DNA of 43,329 bases from Gammaproteobacteria bacterium (GCA_013286085.1 JABDGK010000016.1:1-43329), one strand, 5' to 3'; positions 31,676-41,933 are shown, counted from the stretch's first letter. Notes: generated from the sequence alone by a model not told the origin. Numbers and translations are program-made.

Positions 31676-33526
31676 CTATACCTGTTTCTTAACAAAGCTG
31701 ACTACTCCTTCCTGCGATTTTTTTTGCGATCGACGCCATTTTTTGATGGCTTTTATTGTGGCTTGATAACCAATTTCGATTAATTCTTTTTCTTGTGCCG
31801 GCGTGATACTGAGCAAGCTAAATGTTGATAAATCTGGCTTAATTAACACATCAGCCGCTGCGGCAGTTTCTCGCTGTTTAATAGCAGAACCCATTAATAA
31901 GGCATGCAAAAACGTTTCTGTAAACCGCGGAAAACGGTACTCTTTATGTATCATGCGCAACTTTGTTAACAACACTTTCCAGAAAGGCAATGCGGGAGGA
32001 AATTTATAACTAGCCTCCTCATTAGAATGATGCACTAACTCAATCGCAATCACTGTACCGACACTCGGCGACATTTTTTTCATGACATCCACCGGAAGAT
32101 TATTGATTAACCCTCCATCCAAATGCATTTTACCCCGCACCACCATGGGTGGGAAAATACCTGGCACCGATGTGCTAGCACGAATTTTTTTCCAGAGTGT
32201 ACCAACACGATGAATTACTTGCGTTGCGTTAGCTAAATTAGAAGAGACACAAAAAAATGGTCGCCATAAATTTTCTATTTTTACACGACCAAAAATTCTC
32301 TGTTGCGTCTCGGTGTATGCCCTACCATTAAATAATGACACAACGGGCCAGGTTAAATTATATAATTTAATCGCTTGATGTGTCACAACTGACAGCTTAT
32401 GTAGATCGGCATGTAAATCTTCGTATGTTTCATGCAGAGCATAATAACCCGCTACAATTGAGCCTCCACTGACTCCACCAATAATATCAATAGGAACACG
32501 CAATTCGGTTAAGGCTCTAAGAGCACCCAGATGCGCCCAACTGCGGACACCGCCACCGCCCAGCACCACACCCACAGCGGCACCTCTTAGAAACCGCAAT
32601 AACCGTTGCCAATCCGCTTCTCGACCCACTCGAATATGATGATGCAATCGAAAGCTCGCCATTTTCAACCAAATATCACTCTCTCTTGGACGATGATTTT
32701 CTTCGGCATGCAAAATAATTAACTCGGGCTTTGCTTTATATATAAAAGCTACTTCATGTAAGTAGTCGCGAAGAAATTGACTTAATGATGGCTTAACGTG
32801 TGATTCGGTAACGATATACACCATATCGGCTTTTTCCAACGCTATCTTCGTCAATGGTGTTTCTTCTGCGGAAAGCAAATAAACTGTCTTGCAATAATCA
32901 TCTTGAAAATCATCCATCTGTTTACCAAGATTAGCAGCTGAATTTGCTGTCTCATCTAATACAAATGAAGATTCGGGCACCCATATCATATCCGGCAGTA
33001 GTGCTGCCATTTTCTGTAGTTGCACCGAAAACTCATTTAAAGAAATGTGTTTATTTGCAGGGAAAATAACAATTTTTTTCTGCTGCGACTCCTTGGCCGC
33101 AAACAAATCGATTAAAGTGCGCGAACGATTGACCAACGTATTCATCGTTTCTAAAATCAGTGACGGATATTCATTACATAATTCCGAAAAAACAGAAACC
33201 GATAATTTCAATAAAATGGAATCGTCGAGTGCTTTGACTGTGGCACTGCGAGGTTCATGCGAGATGGCACCCAATTCACCCACCGTTTCGCCCGGCTCAA
33301 TCGTGCCAAGCACTTTCATTGGACTCACCTTTGTTTTTAAAAAACTAACTAACCGCCCACTCACTAAAACATATAATCCATCGGCAACATCGCCCTGATG
33401 AAACAAAATTTTATTTTTACGTAAATAAACTCTATCGAATTGCTTAATGATTTTATGAATAGCATCATCTTCAAGTAAAGAAAAAATGCGGCTTGCCTTT
33501 ACTAAACTAAAAATATCGACAGTCAT
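31676..33526 (-). CDS. cNMP-domain patatin-like phospholipase (NTE type)
   Basis: The protein of 616 residues starts with a cyclic-nucleotide-binding domain (about residues 5-130; IFHQGDVADG and GELGAISHEPRSATV lines). An unassigned alpha/beta middle (150-310) follows. From about 318 a patatin domain shows the oxyanion-hole GGGGVRSWAHLG (323-334), the nucleophile motif GVSGG with S353, and the catalytic DGG with D470. It is related to the neuropathy-target-esterase family, acting on phospholipids or lysophospholipids at the inner membrane, perhaps under control of the N-terminal domain. The cNMP pocket's key Arg is not checked. The ATG at 33526 begins the domain; the frame is open to 33610. 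Confidence 0.85.
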   Translation of the reverse strand: MTVDIFSLVKASRIFSLLEDDAIHKIIKQFDRVYLRKNKILFHQGDVADGLYVLVSGRLVSFLKTKVSPMKVLGTIEPGETVGELGAISHEPRSATVKALDDSILLKLSVSVFSELCNEYPSLILETMNTLVNRSRTLIDLFAAKESQQKKIVIFPANKHISLNEFSVQLQKMAALLPDMIWVPESSFVLDETANSAANLGKQMDDFQDDYCKTVYLLSAEETPLTKIALEKADMVYIVTESHVKPSLSQFLRDYLHEVAFIYKAKPELIILHAEENHRPRESDIWLKMASFRLHHHIRVGREADWQRLLRFLRGAAVGVVLGGGGVRSWAHLGALRALTELRVPIDIIGGVSGGSIVAGYYALHETYEDLHADLHKLSVVTHQAIKLYNLTWPVVSLFNGRAYTETQQRIFGRVKIENLWRPFFCVSSNLANATQVIHRVGTLWKKIRASTSVPGIFPPMVVRGKMHLDGGLINNLPVDVMKKMSPSVGTVIAIELVHHSNEEASYKFPPALPFWKVLLTKLRMIHKEYRFPRFTETFLHALLMGSAIKQRETAAAADVLIKPDLSTFSLLSITPAQEKELIEIGYQATIKAIKKWRRSQKKSQEGVVSFVKKQV

Positions 33527-33675
33527 AATAATTTCAACCCTGAAATGAGATACTCTCGTGTTGATTCTATCGAATATTAGAGACTGTTGACAGCCTCTGG
33601 GGTGTAACAATACAAAAAATAACGCTATACTATTCGATCAAACTCAGGAGTCATTTATTAACAACAGGAGTTATC

Positions 33676-34257
33676 ATGAAACGCTTATTAATAAACACAT
33701 TATTTGCATCAGCATTATTATTACCCTTTTCATCGACTGTCATAGCCGCCCCAGAAACCTATACACTCGACTCTGGACATACCTATGTCTTGTGGCATAT
33801 TAACCACTTTGGTTTTTCTAATCCCTCTGGCAAATGGTTAGCAAATGGCACGTTAATATTAGATGAAACAAAACCTCAAAATAGCAAAGTCGATGTCACT
33901 ATCAAAACAGACACCATTGACACCGGCATTCCCAAATTAGACGAACACCTGAAAAGCAAAGCTTTCTTTGAAACAGATAAATACCCTACCGCTACATTTG
34001 TTAGCACAAAAGTCACTCTCGCTGGTAAAAACAAAGCAAAAGTGACGGGCAACTTAACTATCCACGGCGTCACGAAACCAGTGACTCTCGATGTCACACT
34101 GAACAAAATTGGCATTAATCCAATCACCACCAAGAAATCAGTTGGGTTCACTGCGAAAACAAAAATCAAACGTTCTGATTTTGATATGACTACATTGCTA
34201 CCTGGATTAGGTGATGATGTTGTAATTGATATTGAAGCAGAAGGCGCTGTAGGCTAA
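33676..34257 (+). CDS. YceI-family exported lipid-binding protein, second copy
   Basis: A signal peptide (cleavage after IAA near 24) is followed by a full YceI domain with TYTLDSGHTYVLWHINHFGF, then FVSTKVTLAGKNKAKVTGNL. It is 193 residues, with AGGAG before the ATG. Paralogue of the YceI at 30534 but not in a b561 operon; its own transcript ends in a terminator at 34359. The lipid bound is unknown. Confidence 0.9.
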   Translation: MKRLLINTLFASALLLPFSSTVIAAPETYTLDSGHTYVLWHINHFGFSNPSGKWLANGTLILDETKPQNSKVDVTIKTDTIDTGIPKLDEHLKSKAFFETDKYPTATFVSTKVTLAGKNKAKVTGNLTIHGVTKPVTLDVTLNKIGINPITTKKSVGFTAKTKIKRSDFDMTTLLPGLGDDVVIDIEAEGAVG

Positions 34258-34268
34258 AAAACATATGT

Positions 34269-34381
34269 AGAGTTTACCCCCGTTTAAGAGCACAACGGGG
34301 TAAACTCCGCGTAGCGCTGAAGTATCCCCACGAATTTTTCATTTCCCACTAGTGTTGAAGCCGCCCTAAGGGCGGCTTTTA
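34269..34381 (+). terminator. Terminator region after the second YceI gene
   Basis: A long stem of GAGTTTACCCCC with complement GGGGTAAACTC (near 34269-34307) is followed by a classical terminator AGCCGCCC, TAA, GGGCGGCT and TTTT at 34359-34381. The second is the stronger candidate. Confidence 0.75.
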
Positions 34382-34439
34382 TACCAACTTTGTAGCAAAA
34401 AATCCGTGGGGGCACCTACGCTGCCCCTGCACTTCTTAA

Positions 34440-34730
34440 CTACTTATGTTGTTCGCTTGCTTCATGCGCCGCTTTTTTCGCTTTGCATGCTTGAACTGTC
34501 GCGGAATCTGCACTAACGCCCGTAACAGCTTGTCCTGACATTAATGGTTCCATGCAATTCTTCCAGAGGCCTTTACCTGTTTTTGCGCCACCCTTTACAA
34601 AACCTGCGCTTTTACAAGCATCTTCAAGCGCTTTACAGGGGTGTGACGCATCACCAGTTGGTTCTACTGCCCAAGCTGAAACGCTTACTAAAACGGATGC
34701 ACATACTAACATCGCTAACGACTTTTTCAT
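34440..34730 (-). CDS. Small periplasmic four-cysteine protein
   Basis: A signal peptide (KKSLAMLVCASVLVSVSAWA) leads into about 75 residues with four Cys in the pattern HPCKALEDACKSAGF, then NCMEPLMSG and VQACKAKK, followed by a Lys/Glu tail. The spacing suggests two disulphides in a compact helical fold. I recognise it as a type of small periplasmic protein seen in several gammaproteobacteria, without a known role. The ATG at 34730 has AGGAG 6-7 nt upstream, better than the ATG at 34733. It lies 27 bp beyond the RND efflux permease gene stop and may belong to its operon. Confidence 0.72.
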   Translation of the reverse strand: MKKSLAMLVCASVLVSVSAWAVEPTGDASHPCKALEDACKSAGFVKGGAKTGKGLWKNCMEPLMSGQAVTGVSADSATVQACKAKKAAHEASEQHK

Positions 34731-34757
34731 CATACTCTCCTTGTGGTTAAAAAAAAA

Positions 34758-37700
34758 TTAACTTATTACTTCTTCCAGATCCAACTCCGGATTTCGTTCT
34801 GCATGATCTTCCGCTAACAACATATACATCGCCGGCACAACAAACAACGTAAATAATGTCCCAATTGAAATGCCTGACGCAATAACCAAACCAATACAAT
34901 AACGACTGACAGCGCCAGCGCCTGTCGCCAAAATCAATGGCGCCACACCCAACACCATGGCGGCCGTTGTCATCAAAATGGGCCGCAAACGAATCCCAGC
35001 TGCCGTCTCAATTGCTTCACGTTTCAGCTTGCCCTCTCTTTGTAAATCATTTGCAAACTGCACGATCAAAATACCGTGTTTACTAATGAGACCGATCAAC
35101 GTCACCAACCCCACCTCGGTATAAATATTTAAACTAGCACCACCCACACCCAAGCTAATAAAAATCATCGCGCCACAAATTGACATAGGCACACTAATTA
35201 AAATAATTAATGGATCACGAAAACTTTCAAATAAGGCGGCTAGCGATAAGAAAATAATAATCAACGCAAAAAAGAAAGTCAGTATCAGCGCACTACTTTC
35301 TTGCACATATTGCCGAGATGGCCCTGCATAACCAATCGTATAGCCTTGTGGCAATACCTCATTTGCCATCACAGCTAATTTCTGCAATGCATCCCCCACA
35401 GCGACTCCAGGGAAAGGCACAGCAGACATCGTGGCTGAATTTAATTGCTGAAAATGATTCAGAGACTCAGGGACAACAATGGTTTTGAAAGAAGCAATAG
35501 TAGAGAGTGGAATAGTTAAACCTGTCGCCGTATTGATATAATAATTTTTCAATTGAGTCACATTTTGACGCTCATCCCGCTGCATTTGTGGAATAACCTG
35601 ATAAGACCTGCCATCCAAATTAAAATAATTAATATACCCTTGGCTTAATGCGCTACCTAATGAGTTACTCACATCTTGCATGGTTAAACCAAACTGAGCG
35701 ACTTTATCTCGATCAAGCAACACACTGGTTTGCGCTTTATCAATTTTTAAATCGGTATCGACGAAAATAAACATGCCGCTCTCACGCACTTTTGCCAGAA
35801 ATGCTTTATTGACTTCATCAAGCCTAGCAAAAGGTTCGCTGGTTTGAATTACAAATTGCACGGGTACACCGCGCGCACCAGGCAACGGTGGCAATTGAAA
35901 TGCTGCAATAAGCGCTCCTGTAATTTTACTCAACTGCGCTTGCACTAGCGGTTGCAATTGATTCGATGTACGCGTGCGCTGATCCCATGGCGTTAATCCC
36001 ATACCGATAATACTCGTATTTAAGCCATTAACACCATCTAGCTGGAACACCCGCTCTGTTTCTGGATATTGTTTATATATCTTATAAACTTGATCTGAAT
36101 ATAACTGTGCTTGGGCCAATGTCGCATTAGGTGATGCCGTTAATTGCGAAATAATGATGCCTTGATCTTCTTGTGGTGCAAGCTCAGACTTCGACGTCGA
36201 ATACAGAAAATAAATACTGGCCAAAACTATCGCGGCAAACACAGCCACAACAGGCAAATAATCGAGCGCATCATGCAATACCAGTTCATACTTATTGCGC
36301 AGCTTTTCAAATAGACGATCGATTTTTTTTACCAAGCTATCATCACCATTATTAGAAATTTTTAAAAATTTTGAACACATCATGGGTGAAAGCGTTAATG
36401 CAATCACGGCAGAAACCGCAACTGCACCGGCCAATGTAAAAGCAAACTCCGTAAACAATGCACCGGTCAACCCGCTCATAAAACCAATGGGAACATACAC
36501 AGCAATCAGTACGATAGAAATTGCAATAATGGGATTGGCTAATTCACGCGCTCCTTGCACAGCAGCTTTGAATTTCGAAAGCCCTCCCTCCATATGGCGC
36601 TGCACATTTTCAACCACAATAATTGCATCATCGACAACTAAACCAATCGCTAACACCAGTGCGAGTAATGTTAACAAATTAATAGAGTATCCCAATAAAA
36701 GCATCATAAAAAACGCGCCGATGATAGAAAGCGGAATAGCCACCAAGGGAATGATAACTGATCGAATCGATCCTAGAAAAAGAAAAATAACGACGGTGAC
36801 AATTGCTAATGCTTCAAATAAAGAGTGCTCCACTTCATGAATAGAGCTAGTGACAAACTCAGTCGAATCGTAAACAATTTTTGCTTGCAGGCCCTGCGGT
36901 AATTGTTTTTGAATATCCGGCAACGTTTGTTTAACCACCCTAATCACATCCAATAAATTAGCTGTCGGCGTCACAATAATGCCAATATAGACGGCTTTTT
37001 TACCATTAAAACTGACCGAACTATCATAGTTTGTTGCGCCTAGAGAAACATTTGCCACATCACGCAATCGCACAATGGCACCATTGTTAGCTTTGACAAT
37101 CATATTGCGAAATTGCTCAACCGATGTGAGATCCGTACTCGCTGTCAAATTGACGGTAAACATACTACCATCTGTACGACCGACTGCGGAAATCGAGTCA
37201 TTTTTTGCTAAGGCGTCAGCGATCGCATTGGGTGTCAATCCAAATCCTGCCAGCTTAGCGGGATCTAACCAAACTCGCATCGCAAACTGGCGATCACCAC
37301 GCAGCTCTGCTTGCTGCACGCCATCAATCGCTTGTAACTTAGGTTGCACAACCCGATTTAAATAATCCGTAATTTGATTTCCAGCTAACACATCACTGTA
37401 AAAACCAATATACATTGCATCGATAGTTTGGCCAATTTGTACAGTAATAACAGGTTGCAATGTACCTTTCGGTAATTGGTTGAGAACAGCATTTACTTTG
37501 GTGTTAATGTCTGATAATGCTTTTTGGGCATCGTAATTTAACCGTAAATTTACCTGAATTGCGCTTGAATTCTGCGTACTGCTTGATGTCATATAATCAA
37601 TGCCATTCGCTTGCGCAATGGAATTTTCAAGTGGCGTGGTAATGAACCCAGCAATAACATCAGGATCAGCCCCAGTATAAGTCGTATTTACATAAACAAC

Positions 37701-37829
37701 TGCATTTTGTGTGTAAGGATATTGCCTAATCGATAACAATCCCAGTGAGCGCAATCCCAAAACGAGGATAAATAAACTCACCACAGTCGCTAACACCGGT
37801 CGCTCGATAAAAATATCCGTAAACCGCAT
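34758..37829 (-). CDS. RND efflux transporter permease
   Basis: The 1023-residue protein is a full RND/HAE1 pump: N-terminal FIERPVLATVVSLFILVLGL, a periplasmic loop, the proton-relay motif GLVVDDAIIVVENV near residue 400, a second half with APQEDQGIIISQL, and a final set of membrane spans (VGLVTLIGLISKHGILIVQF). It moves drugs or toxic compounds from the periplasm or inner leaflet across the outer membrane, using the adaptor and channel encoded just upstream in the same operon. AGGAAA precedes the ATG. No repressor gene is adjacent, so control must be from elsewhere. Confidence 0.93.
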   Translation of the reverse strand: MRFTDIFIERPVLATVVSLFILVLGLRSLGLLSIRQYPYTQNAVVYVNTTYTGADPDVIAGFITTPLENSIAQANGIDYMTSSSTQNSSAIQVNLRLNYDAQKALSDINTKVNAVLNQLPKGTLQPVITVQIGQTIDAMYIGFYSDVLAGNQITDYLNRVVQPKLQAIDGVQQAELRGDRQFAMRVWLDPAKLAGFGLTPNAIADALAKNDSISAVGRTDGSMFTVNLTASTDLTSVEQFRNMIVKANNGAIVRLRDVANVSLGATNYDSSVSFNGKKAVYIGIIVTPTANLLDVIRVVKQTLPDIQKQLPQGLQAKIVYDSTEFVTSSIHEVEHSLFEALAIVTVVIFLFLGSIRSVIIPLVAIPLSIIGAFFMMLLLGYSINLLTLLALVLAIGLVVDDAIIVVENVQRHMEGGLSKFKAAVQGARELANPIIAISIVLIAVYVPIGFMSGLTGALFTEFAFTLAGAVAVSAVIALTLSPMMCSKFLKISNNGDDSLVKKIDRLFEKLRNKYELVLHDALDYLPVVAVFAAIVLASIYFLYSTSKSELAPQEDQGIIISQLTASPNATLAQAQLYSDQVYKIYKQYPETERVFQLDGVNGLNTSIIGMGLTPWDQRTRTSNQLQPLVQAQLSKITGALIAAFQLPPLPGARGVPVQFVIQTSEPFARLDEVNKAFLAKVRESGMFIFVDTDLKIDKAQTSVLLDRDKVAQFGLTMQDVSNSLGSALSQGYINYFNLDGRSYQVIPQMQRDERQNVTQLKNYYINTATGLTIPLSTIASFKTIVVPESLNHFQQLNSATMSAVPFPGVAVGDALQKLAVMANEVLPQGYTIGYAGPSRQYVQESSALILTFFFALIIIFLSLAALFESFRDPLIILISVPMSICGAMIFISLGVGGASLNIYTEVGLVTLIGLISKHGILIVQFANDLQREGKLKREAIETAAGIRLRPILMTTAAMVLGVAPLILATGAGAVSRYCIGLVIASGISIGTLFTLFVVPAMYMLLAEDHAERNPELDLEEVIS

Positions 37830-37837
37830 AAAATTTC

Positions 37838-39019
37838 CTAATGTTCGTTCGACAAAATGGGAGCCGGATTATTGGGTGGCATAATAGAATTATCGATCGC
37901 AATTTCACTGCCATTTTTTAATTTTAGCTGGCCACTGGTAACGATCTCATCACCCGCATGTAATCCTTGTAAAATAGCGACTTGATCACCACGTGTTTCG
38001 CCTGCTTTGACAAACACCTGTGTCACTGTTAGCGTCTCTTTTTTCTTTTTATTAGCCTCACTTTTATTGACAACATACACAAGATCACCAAATGGATTAA
38101 ATGAAATTGCCGTTTGTGGTAAAGTCAAAAAGCGTTGTGGCTTACCCGTTTCGACACTCACTGTACCAAACATACCTGGCACCAACTCTTGCTGCGGATT
38201 ATCTAAGGTTGCTTCTATTTCGACATTGCGTGTTGCGGTATCAATCACAGGATTAATTGTCGTGATTTTTCCGGGAAATTTTTTCCCAGGAATAGCATCA
38301 CTCTCGAGCGTTATAGCCTGCCCCACCTTCAAATCAATCAGCACTTGCTGCGGCACATAAAAATCAACATAGATAGGGGAAAGTTGCTGCAATGTCGCCA
38401 CTTTATCACCCGGTGAAAGATATTGCCCTGGATTCACTGCTGACACACCTAAACGTCCTGTGAAAGGCGCACGAATAATTTTTTTTGCGATCGTTGCCGC
38501 TTGCTGATCGACTTGCGCCAATAAGTTTTTGAGATTCGCTGCATCTGTATCCACCACTTCTTTACTCACACCCTTAATAGCCAACTGTGCTTTATCACGA
38601 TGATAAGTAATTTGCGCTAACTCAGCATTGGCTTGTAACGCACGCAGCTGCGCCACATCCGGATCCGTATTTAATTCAACTAACACTGTCCCAACCGTCA
38701 CTGTTGCTCCCGGTAAAAATGCGATGGTTCGCACCATACCAGCCAGCTCACTGGTGACATCGACACCGCGAATAGCGCGTAAACTACCCACTGCTTGCAA
38801 ATGTGAATCCCATTCTGAATAAGCCACTTTCATCGTCGATACTGTTACGGTGTGTGACTGTGATGACATAAAATGATTAAATATAAATCCTGTCACACCT
38901 TTATAAATAAAAATACCGCCAAATAAAATACCTATGCCAATTAGCATAATACGCATACGACGCTTTAATTCGCGCTCCCGCTCACGTATTTCCTGTGTAC
39001 TACGATAGTCCTTTGTCAT
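37838..39019 (-). CDS. RND periplasmic adaptor (membrane fusion protein)
   Basis: The start overlaps the stop of the outer-membrane channel gene by 4 bp (ATGA), and GGAG lies 7 nt upstream, so 39019 is well supported. A membrane anchor (MRIMLIGIGILFGGIFIYKG) takes the place of a lipoprotein signal. The adaptor shows the barrel-sandwich (lipoyl-like) domain VDVTSELAGMVRTIAFLPGA, a helical hairpin, then AIITRAPFTGRLGVSA-like beta barrel sequence and a membrane-proximal domain. It links the RND permease to the outer-membrane channel. The order of channel, adaptor, permease is unusual but occurs in some efflux operons. Confidence 0.92.
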   Translation of the reverse strand: MTKDYRSTQEIRERERELKRRMRIMLIGIGILFGGIFIYKGVTGFIFNHFMSSQSHTVTVSTMKVAYSEWDSHLQAVGSLRAIRGVDVTSELAGMVRTIAFLPGATVTVGTVLVELNTDPDVAQLRALQANAELAQITYHRDKAQLAIKGVSKEVVDTDAANLKNLLAQVDQQAATIAKKIIRAPFTGRLGVSAVNPGQYLSPGDKVATLQQLSPIYVDFYVPQQVLIDLKVGQAITLESDAIPGKKFPGKITTINPVIDTATRNVEIEATLDNPQQELVPGMFGTVSVETGKPQRFLTLPQTAISFNPFGDLVYVVNKSEANKKKKETLTVTQVFVKAGETRGDQVAILQGLHAGDEIVTSGQLKLKNGSEIAIDNSIMPPNNPAPILSNEH

Positions 39020-40497
39020 CCTTTCACTCCATCGTGGACATTCCACCAACCACCGCCCATTGCCTGAAATAATGCAGCCGTATCGCTGTAGCGCGCCGCT
39101 TGTGCTTGCACGCGAGCAATGTGTGCCTGTTGGTATTGCTGTTCAGCAGTCAACACTAACGCATAACTAACGCCACCCAAACGATATTGCGCATACATCA
39201 CATGCAGTGCATCACGCGCTGAATTTTCCGCTAGTTTTTGTGCACGCAAACTTTCTGCATCATGCTGTAGTGCGCGCAATGTATCCGCTACATTTTGGAA
39301 AGCTTGCAAAACAACTTGTTCGTACTGCGCAGCAGCTATCTGATATCCAGCAATAGCCGCGCGTTTGCGTGCTCGCAAAGTGCCGCCATCAAAAACCGGT
39401 TGCAATAAAGAACCGCCATAATTCCATAAGCTAGTGCTATTTTTAAATAAATTACTGACTGTGGCTGCTTGCCAACCATAACTACCACTTAAGGTAATTT
39501 GTGGGTATAGATTCGCTGTCGCTACACCGACATTCGCACTTGCCACGTGCAACAATGCTTCTGATGCTTGAATATCCGGTCGTTGTCGCACCAGTTGTGA
39601 TGGCAAGCTTAACGGTAAATGTGCGGGTAAATTCAACTGATCCAGTTGGATGTTAGGCATCTGAAAACTTGCTGGAAACTCACCAACTAATACAGCCAAT
39701 GCATGTTTTGATTGTACCAATGACTGCTCCAATGGTGGTAATGTCGCTCGCGTTTGTGCAACCAACGTGGCCTGGTTCAACACATTGACACCCGCCGTAC
39801 CGCCTAACGCTAATTGTTTTTTCAAAATCGCTAATTGGCTTTCTTGCGAATGAATAATGTCTTCCGTTGCAGCAATTTGTGCTTGATAAGAGGCGACAGT
39901 GATAGCTGTCGTCACAATATTTGAGGTCAGTGTGAGATAGGCTGCATCGAGTTCATATTGCCCATAATCCACTTCTGCACGCATCGCCTCAACTTGACGG
40001 CGCGCTGCGCCAAAGAAATCTAATGTATAACTCACATTCACAGACGCATTATAAAGATTAAAAATACTGGCCGGTGTGGTACTACCGAATGAAGCACTAT
40101 TAAAGCGCTCGCGCTGTCCCGTCAATTGCCCCGTCACTTGTGGATATAATGAAGTACCAATCTGTGCCGTGAGATTCTCTTCTGCCTGTTGCAACGTGGC
40201 CTTGGCTGCTAGAAGATTTGGACTATGCGCTAAACCCGCTTGAATTAAGCTATTCATCGCGGACGAATGAAACAAAGACCACCATGCCGCTGGGATATCT
40301 TGGCCTGAGACAAAGTATTGTGCTTTGCCGGCATTACCAGCATGTAACGTGCGTGTAGTTTTTTCAGCTTGGGGGGACTCTGTATAACCTGAAACCTGCG
40401 GCACTGCGGGAGAATGAAAGTTAGGGCCCATCATGCAGCTCGTTAAGAGAAAACTTAACCCTGCTAAACATGACCACTGTAAAGGGAGAACACGCAT
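39016..40497 (-). CDS. Outer-membrane efflux channel lipoprotein (NodT/OprM type)
   Basis: The N-terminus has a lipobox LTSC with the modified Cys at C21, then the NodT-type start (MMGPNFHSPAVPQVSGYTES). The body contains the paired outer-membrane efflux protein repeats (SLIQAGLAHSPNLLAAKATL, LPSQLVRQRPDIQASEALLH). It forms a trimeric TolC-like tunnel for the RND pump. I place the start at ATG 40497 since AGGATGACGGCA puts AGGA 8 nt ahead; earlier ATG codons lack a proper site. It is the first gene of the efflux operon, and its promoter lies between 40498 and about 40580, before a hairpin. Confidence 0.92.
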   Translation of the reverse strand: MRVLPLQWSCLAGLSFLLTSCMMGPNFHSPAVPQVSGYTESPQAEKTTRTLHAGNAGKAQYFVSGQDIPAAWWSLFHSSAMNSLIQAGLAHSPNLLAAKATLQQAEENLTAQIGTSLYPQVTGQLTGQRERFNSASFGSTTPASIFNLYNASVNVSYTLDFFGAARRQVEAMRAEVDYGQYELDAAYLTLTSNIVTTAITVASYQAQIAATEDIIHSQESQLAILKKQLALGGTAGVNVLNQATLVAQTRATLPPLEQSLVQSKHALAVLVGEFPASFQMPNIQLDQLNLPAHLPLSLPSQLVRQRPDIQASEALLHVASANVGVATANLYPQITLSGSYGWQAATVSNLFKNSTSLWNYGGSLLQPVFDGGTLRARKRAAIAGYQIAAAQYEQVVLQAFQNVADTLRALQHDAESLRAQKLAENSARDALHVMYAQYRLGGVSYALVLTAEQQYQQAHIARVQAQAARYSDTAALFQAMGGGWWNVHDGVKG

Positions 40498-40582
40498 TGC
40501 CGTCATCCTGACTGATACAATCAATCTGATTCTAGCAAAACTACACTCGACTGCATCTAAAAATTTTACAACGTTAGCAATT

Positions 40583-40651
40583 GGTGGGTACGCTGCGCTT
40601 TGTCCACCCTACTACAGAACTGTAGAGCGGACAAAGCGCAGCGTGTCCACC
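40583..40651. repeat. GTAGGGTGGACAAAGCG-family paired hairpin
   Basis: Two facing units of about 30 bp, with a short spacer. The left arm is 40583-40612, the right arm 40622-40651, with a few mismatches. It sits between the class C-type hydrolase stop (40659) and the efflux operon, so it may act as terminator of the former. Confidence 0.7.
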
Positions 40652-40658
40652 AGCCTAT

Positions 40659-41921
40659 TTATTGATATGCACGATAACGTTCGCCTATGCCCGTATTATT
40701 TTGATTAAAAACGGCGATATCACGAATACTTGCAGACACCATATTCGCAATAGTCCGCCTATCTTCAATTAATTGATTAATACGCGCTGGTCGTGGGTGC
40801 GTTCGACTGGTTAAAATAACCAGCCATGTTTGTGTCACAGGATCAATCCAAATCGACGTACCTGTCCAACCTGTGTGCCCAAAGGAATGCGCTGGAAACA
40901 AAATACCGCGATTAGAGTAACGCGAATCAATGTCCCAGCCAAAACCTCGCACATCAGCAAGATCATAGGGAGTTTGTGCAGAAGTCATTTTCAATATGGT
41001 CAACGGCCCCAACAAATACCGTGAATCTGTTTTTTTCTTGCCGCCACCCGCAATTCGACCACCATTTAACAAACACTGGGCATAAATTCCCAAATCATTC
41101 GCATCCGAAAACACACCTGCCGCTCCTGATATACCACCCATGGCATACGTAGTCGGATCATTGACATCCCCCCAACGCAATTTGCCGCGGATAATTTCGG
41201 TAGGTGCAATACGATCATGCAATGCTGTTGCTGGTAAATAATGTGTATCTTTCAAGTTTAATACATTAAAAATATGCGCTTGTGCATATTGCCGCAATGG
41301 TTCCTCACTGAGGATTTTTACCAAGTGGCCTAACGTAATAAAATTAATATCGCTATAAACAAATTTACTACCCGGCGCATGCAGAAGATGCGCCGCTTCA
41401 ATTTGTTGTAATGTTGCTGTTTCACCAATAATTCTATCGCCTGGATCGGGTAAGTCAGCGGGTAAGCCTGAGGTATGTGTCAGCAATTCACGCACTGTCA
41501 CTCGACTCTTGCCATTTTGACCGAAGGCCGGCCAGTATTCGGCAACTGGCGCATCAATCTCTATTTTGCCTTGCTCAACCAATTGCATAATTGCTGGCGT
41601 TGTCACCAAAACTTTCGTTAATGAAGCAATGTCAAACAATGTATTGAAACGCATTGGCGCTATTGTGGGTTCGATGCGCCGATTACCAAAAACACCTCGA
41701 TAAACAATACGTCCTCGATGCCCCATTAAAATCACGGCACCAGGATAATCACCGTTAGCAATCGCTGCTTCAACCACGGGGGCAATATGGCTTAATATAT
41801 CGGGACGAACACCACCGGCTTGAGAAATATAAACATCGTGGGTACCCACTGGAAAATGCCGTGACTCTGCTGCAGCAAATGTCGCAATAAAAAATGACAA
41901 AATCAGCCAAATGTAACGCAT
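40659..41921 (-). CDS. Exported serine beta-lactamase-like hydrolase
   Basis: A signal peptide (IWLILSFFIATFAAA, residues 4-18) is followed by a class C-type beta-lactamase / D,D-peptidase fold: S100-L-T-K103 as the nucleophile motif, Y189-S-D191 where class C enzymes have YxN, and H349-T-G351 as the third box. The changed Asp in YSD and HTG, with the overall length of 420, are closer to esterases and D-aminopeptidases of the EstB or PBP4* group than to true AmpC. The substrate may be a peptidoglycan fragment or an ester. It is preceded by a GGAAAA site. A hairpin lies beyond its stop. Confidence 0.85.
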   Translation of the reverse strand: MRYIWLILSFFIATFAAAESRHFPVGTHDVYISQAGGVRPDILSHIAPVVEAAIANGDYPGAVILMGHRGRIVYRGVFGNRRIEPTIAPMRFNTLFDIASLTKVLVTTPAIMQLVEQGKIEIDAPVAEYWPAFGQNGKSRVTVRELLTHTSGLPADLPDPGDRIIGETATLQQIEAAHLLHAPGSKFVYSDINFITLGHLVKILSEEPLRQYAQAHIFNVLNLKDTHYLPATALHDRIAPTEIIRGKLRWGDVNDPTTYAMGGISGAAGVFSDANDLGIYAQCLLNGGRIAGGGKKKTDSRYLLGPLTILKMTSAQTPYDLADVRGFGWDIDSRYSNRGILFPAHSFGHTGWTGTSIWIDPVTQTWLVILTSRTHPRPARINQLIEDRRTIANMVSASIRDIAVFNQNNTGIGERYRAYQ

Positions 41922-41933
41922 AGTATATTTTCC

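Noticed and set aside
33587..33631. Promoter TTGACA/TATACT for the second YceI gene
   Set aside because: The two boxes are 33 bp apart, too far for one sigma-70 promoter, and no better pair was found.
36295..36840. 181-codon plus-strand frame
   Set aside because: It is antisense to the RND permease, whose protein family match is decisive.
40659..41921. True AmpC beta-lactamase
   Set aside because: The second and third boxes are YSD and HTG, unlike YxN and KTG of AmpC. A related esterase or peptidase is more likely.
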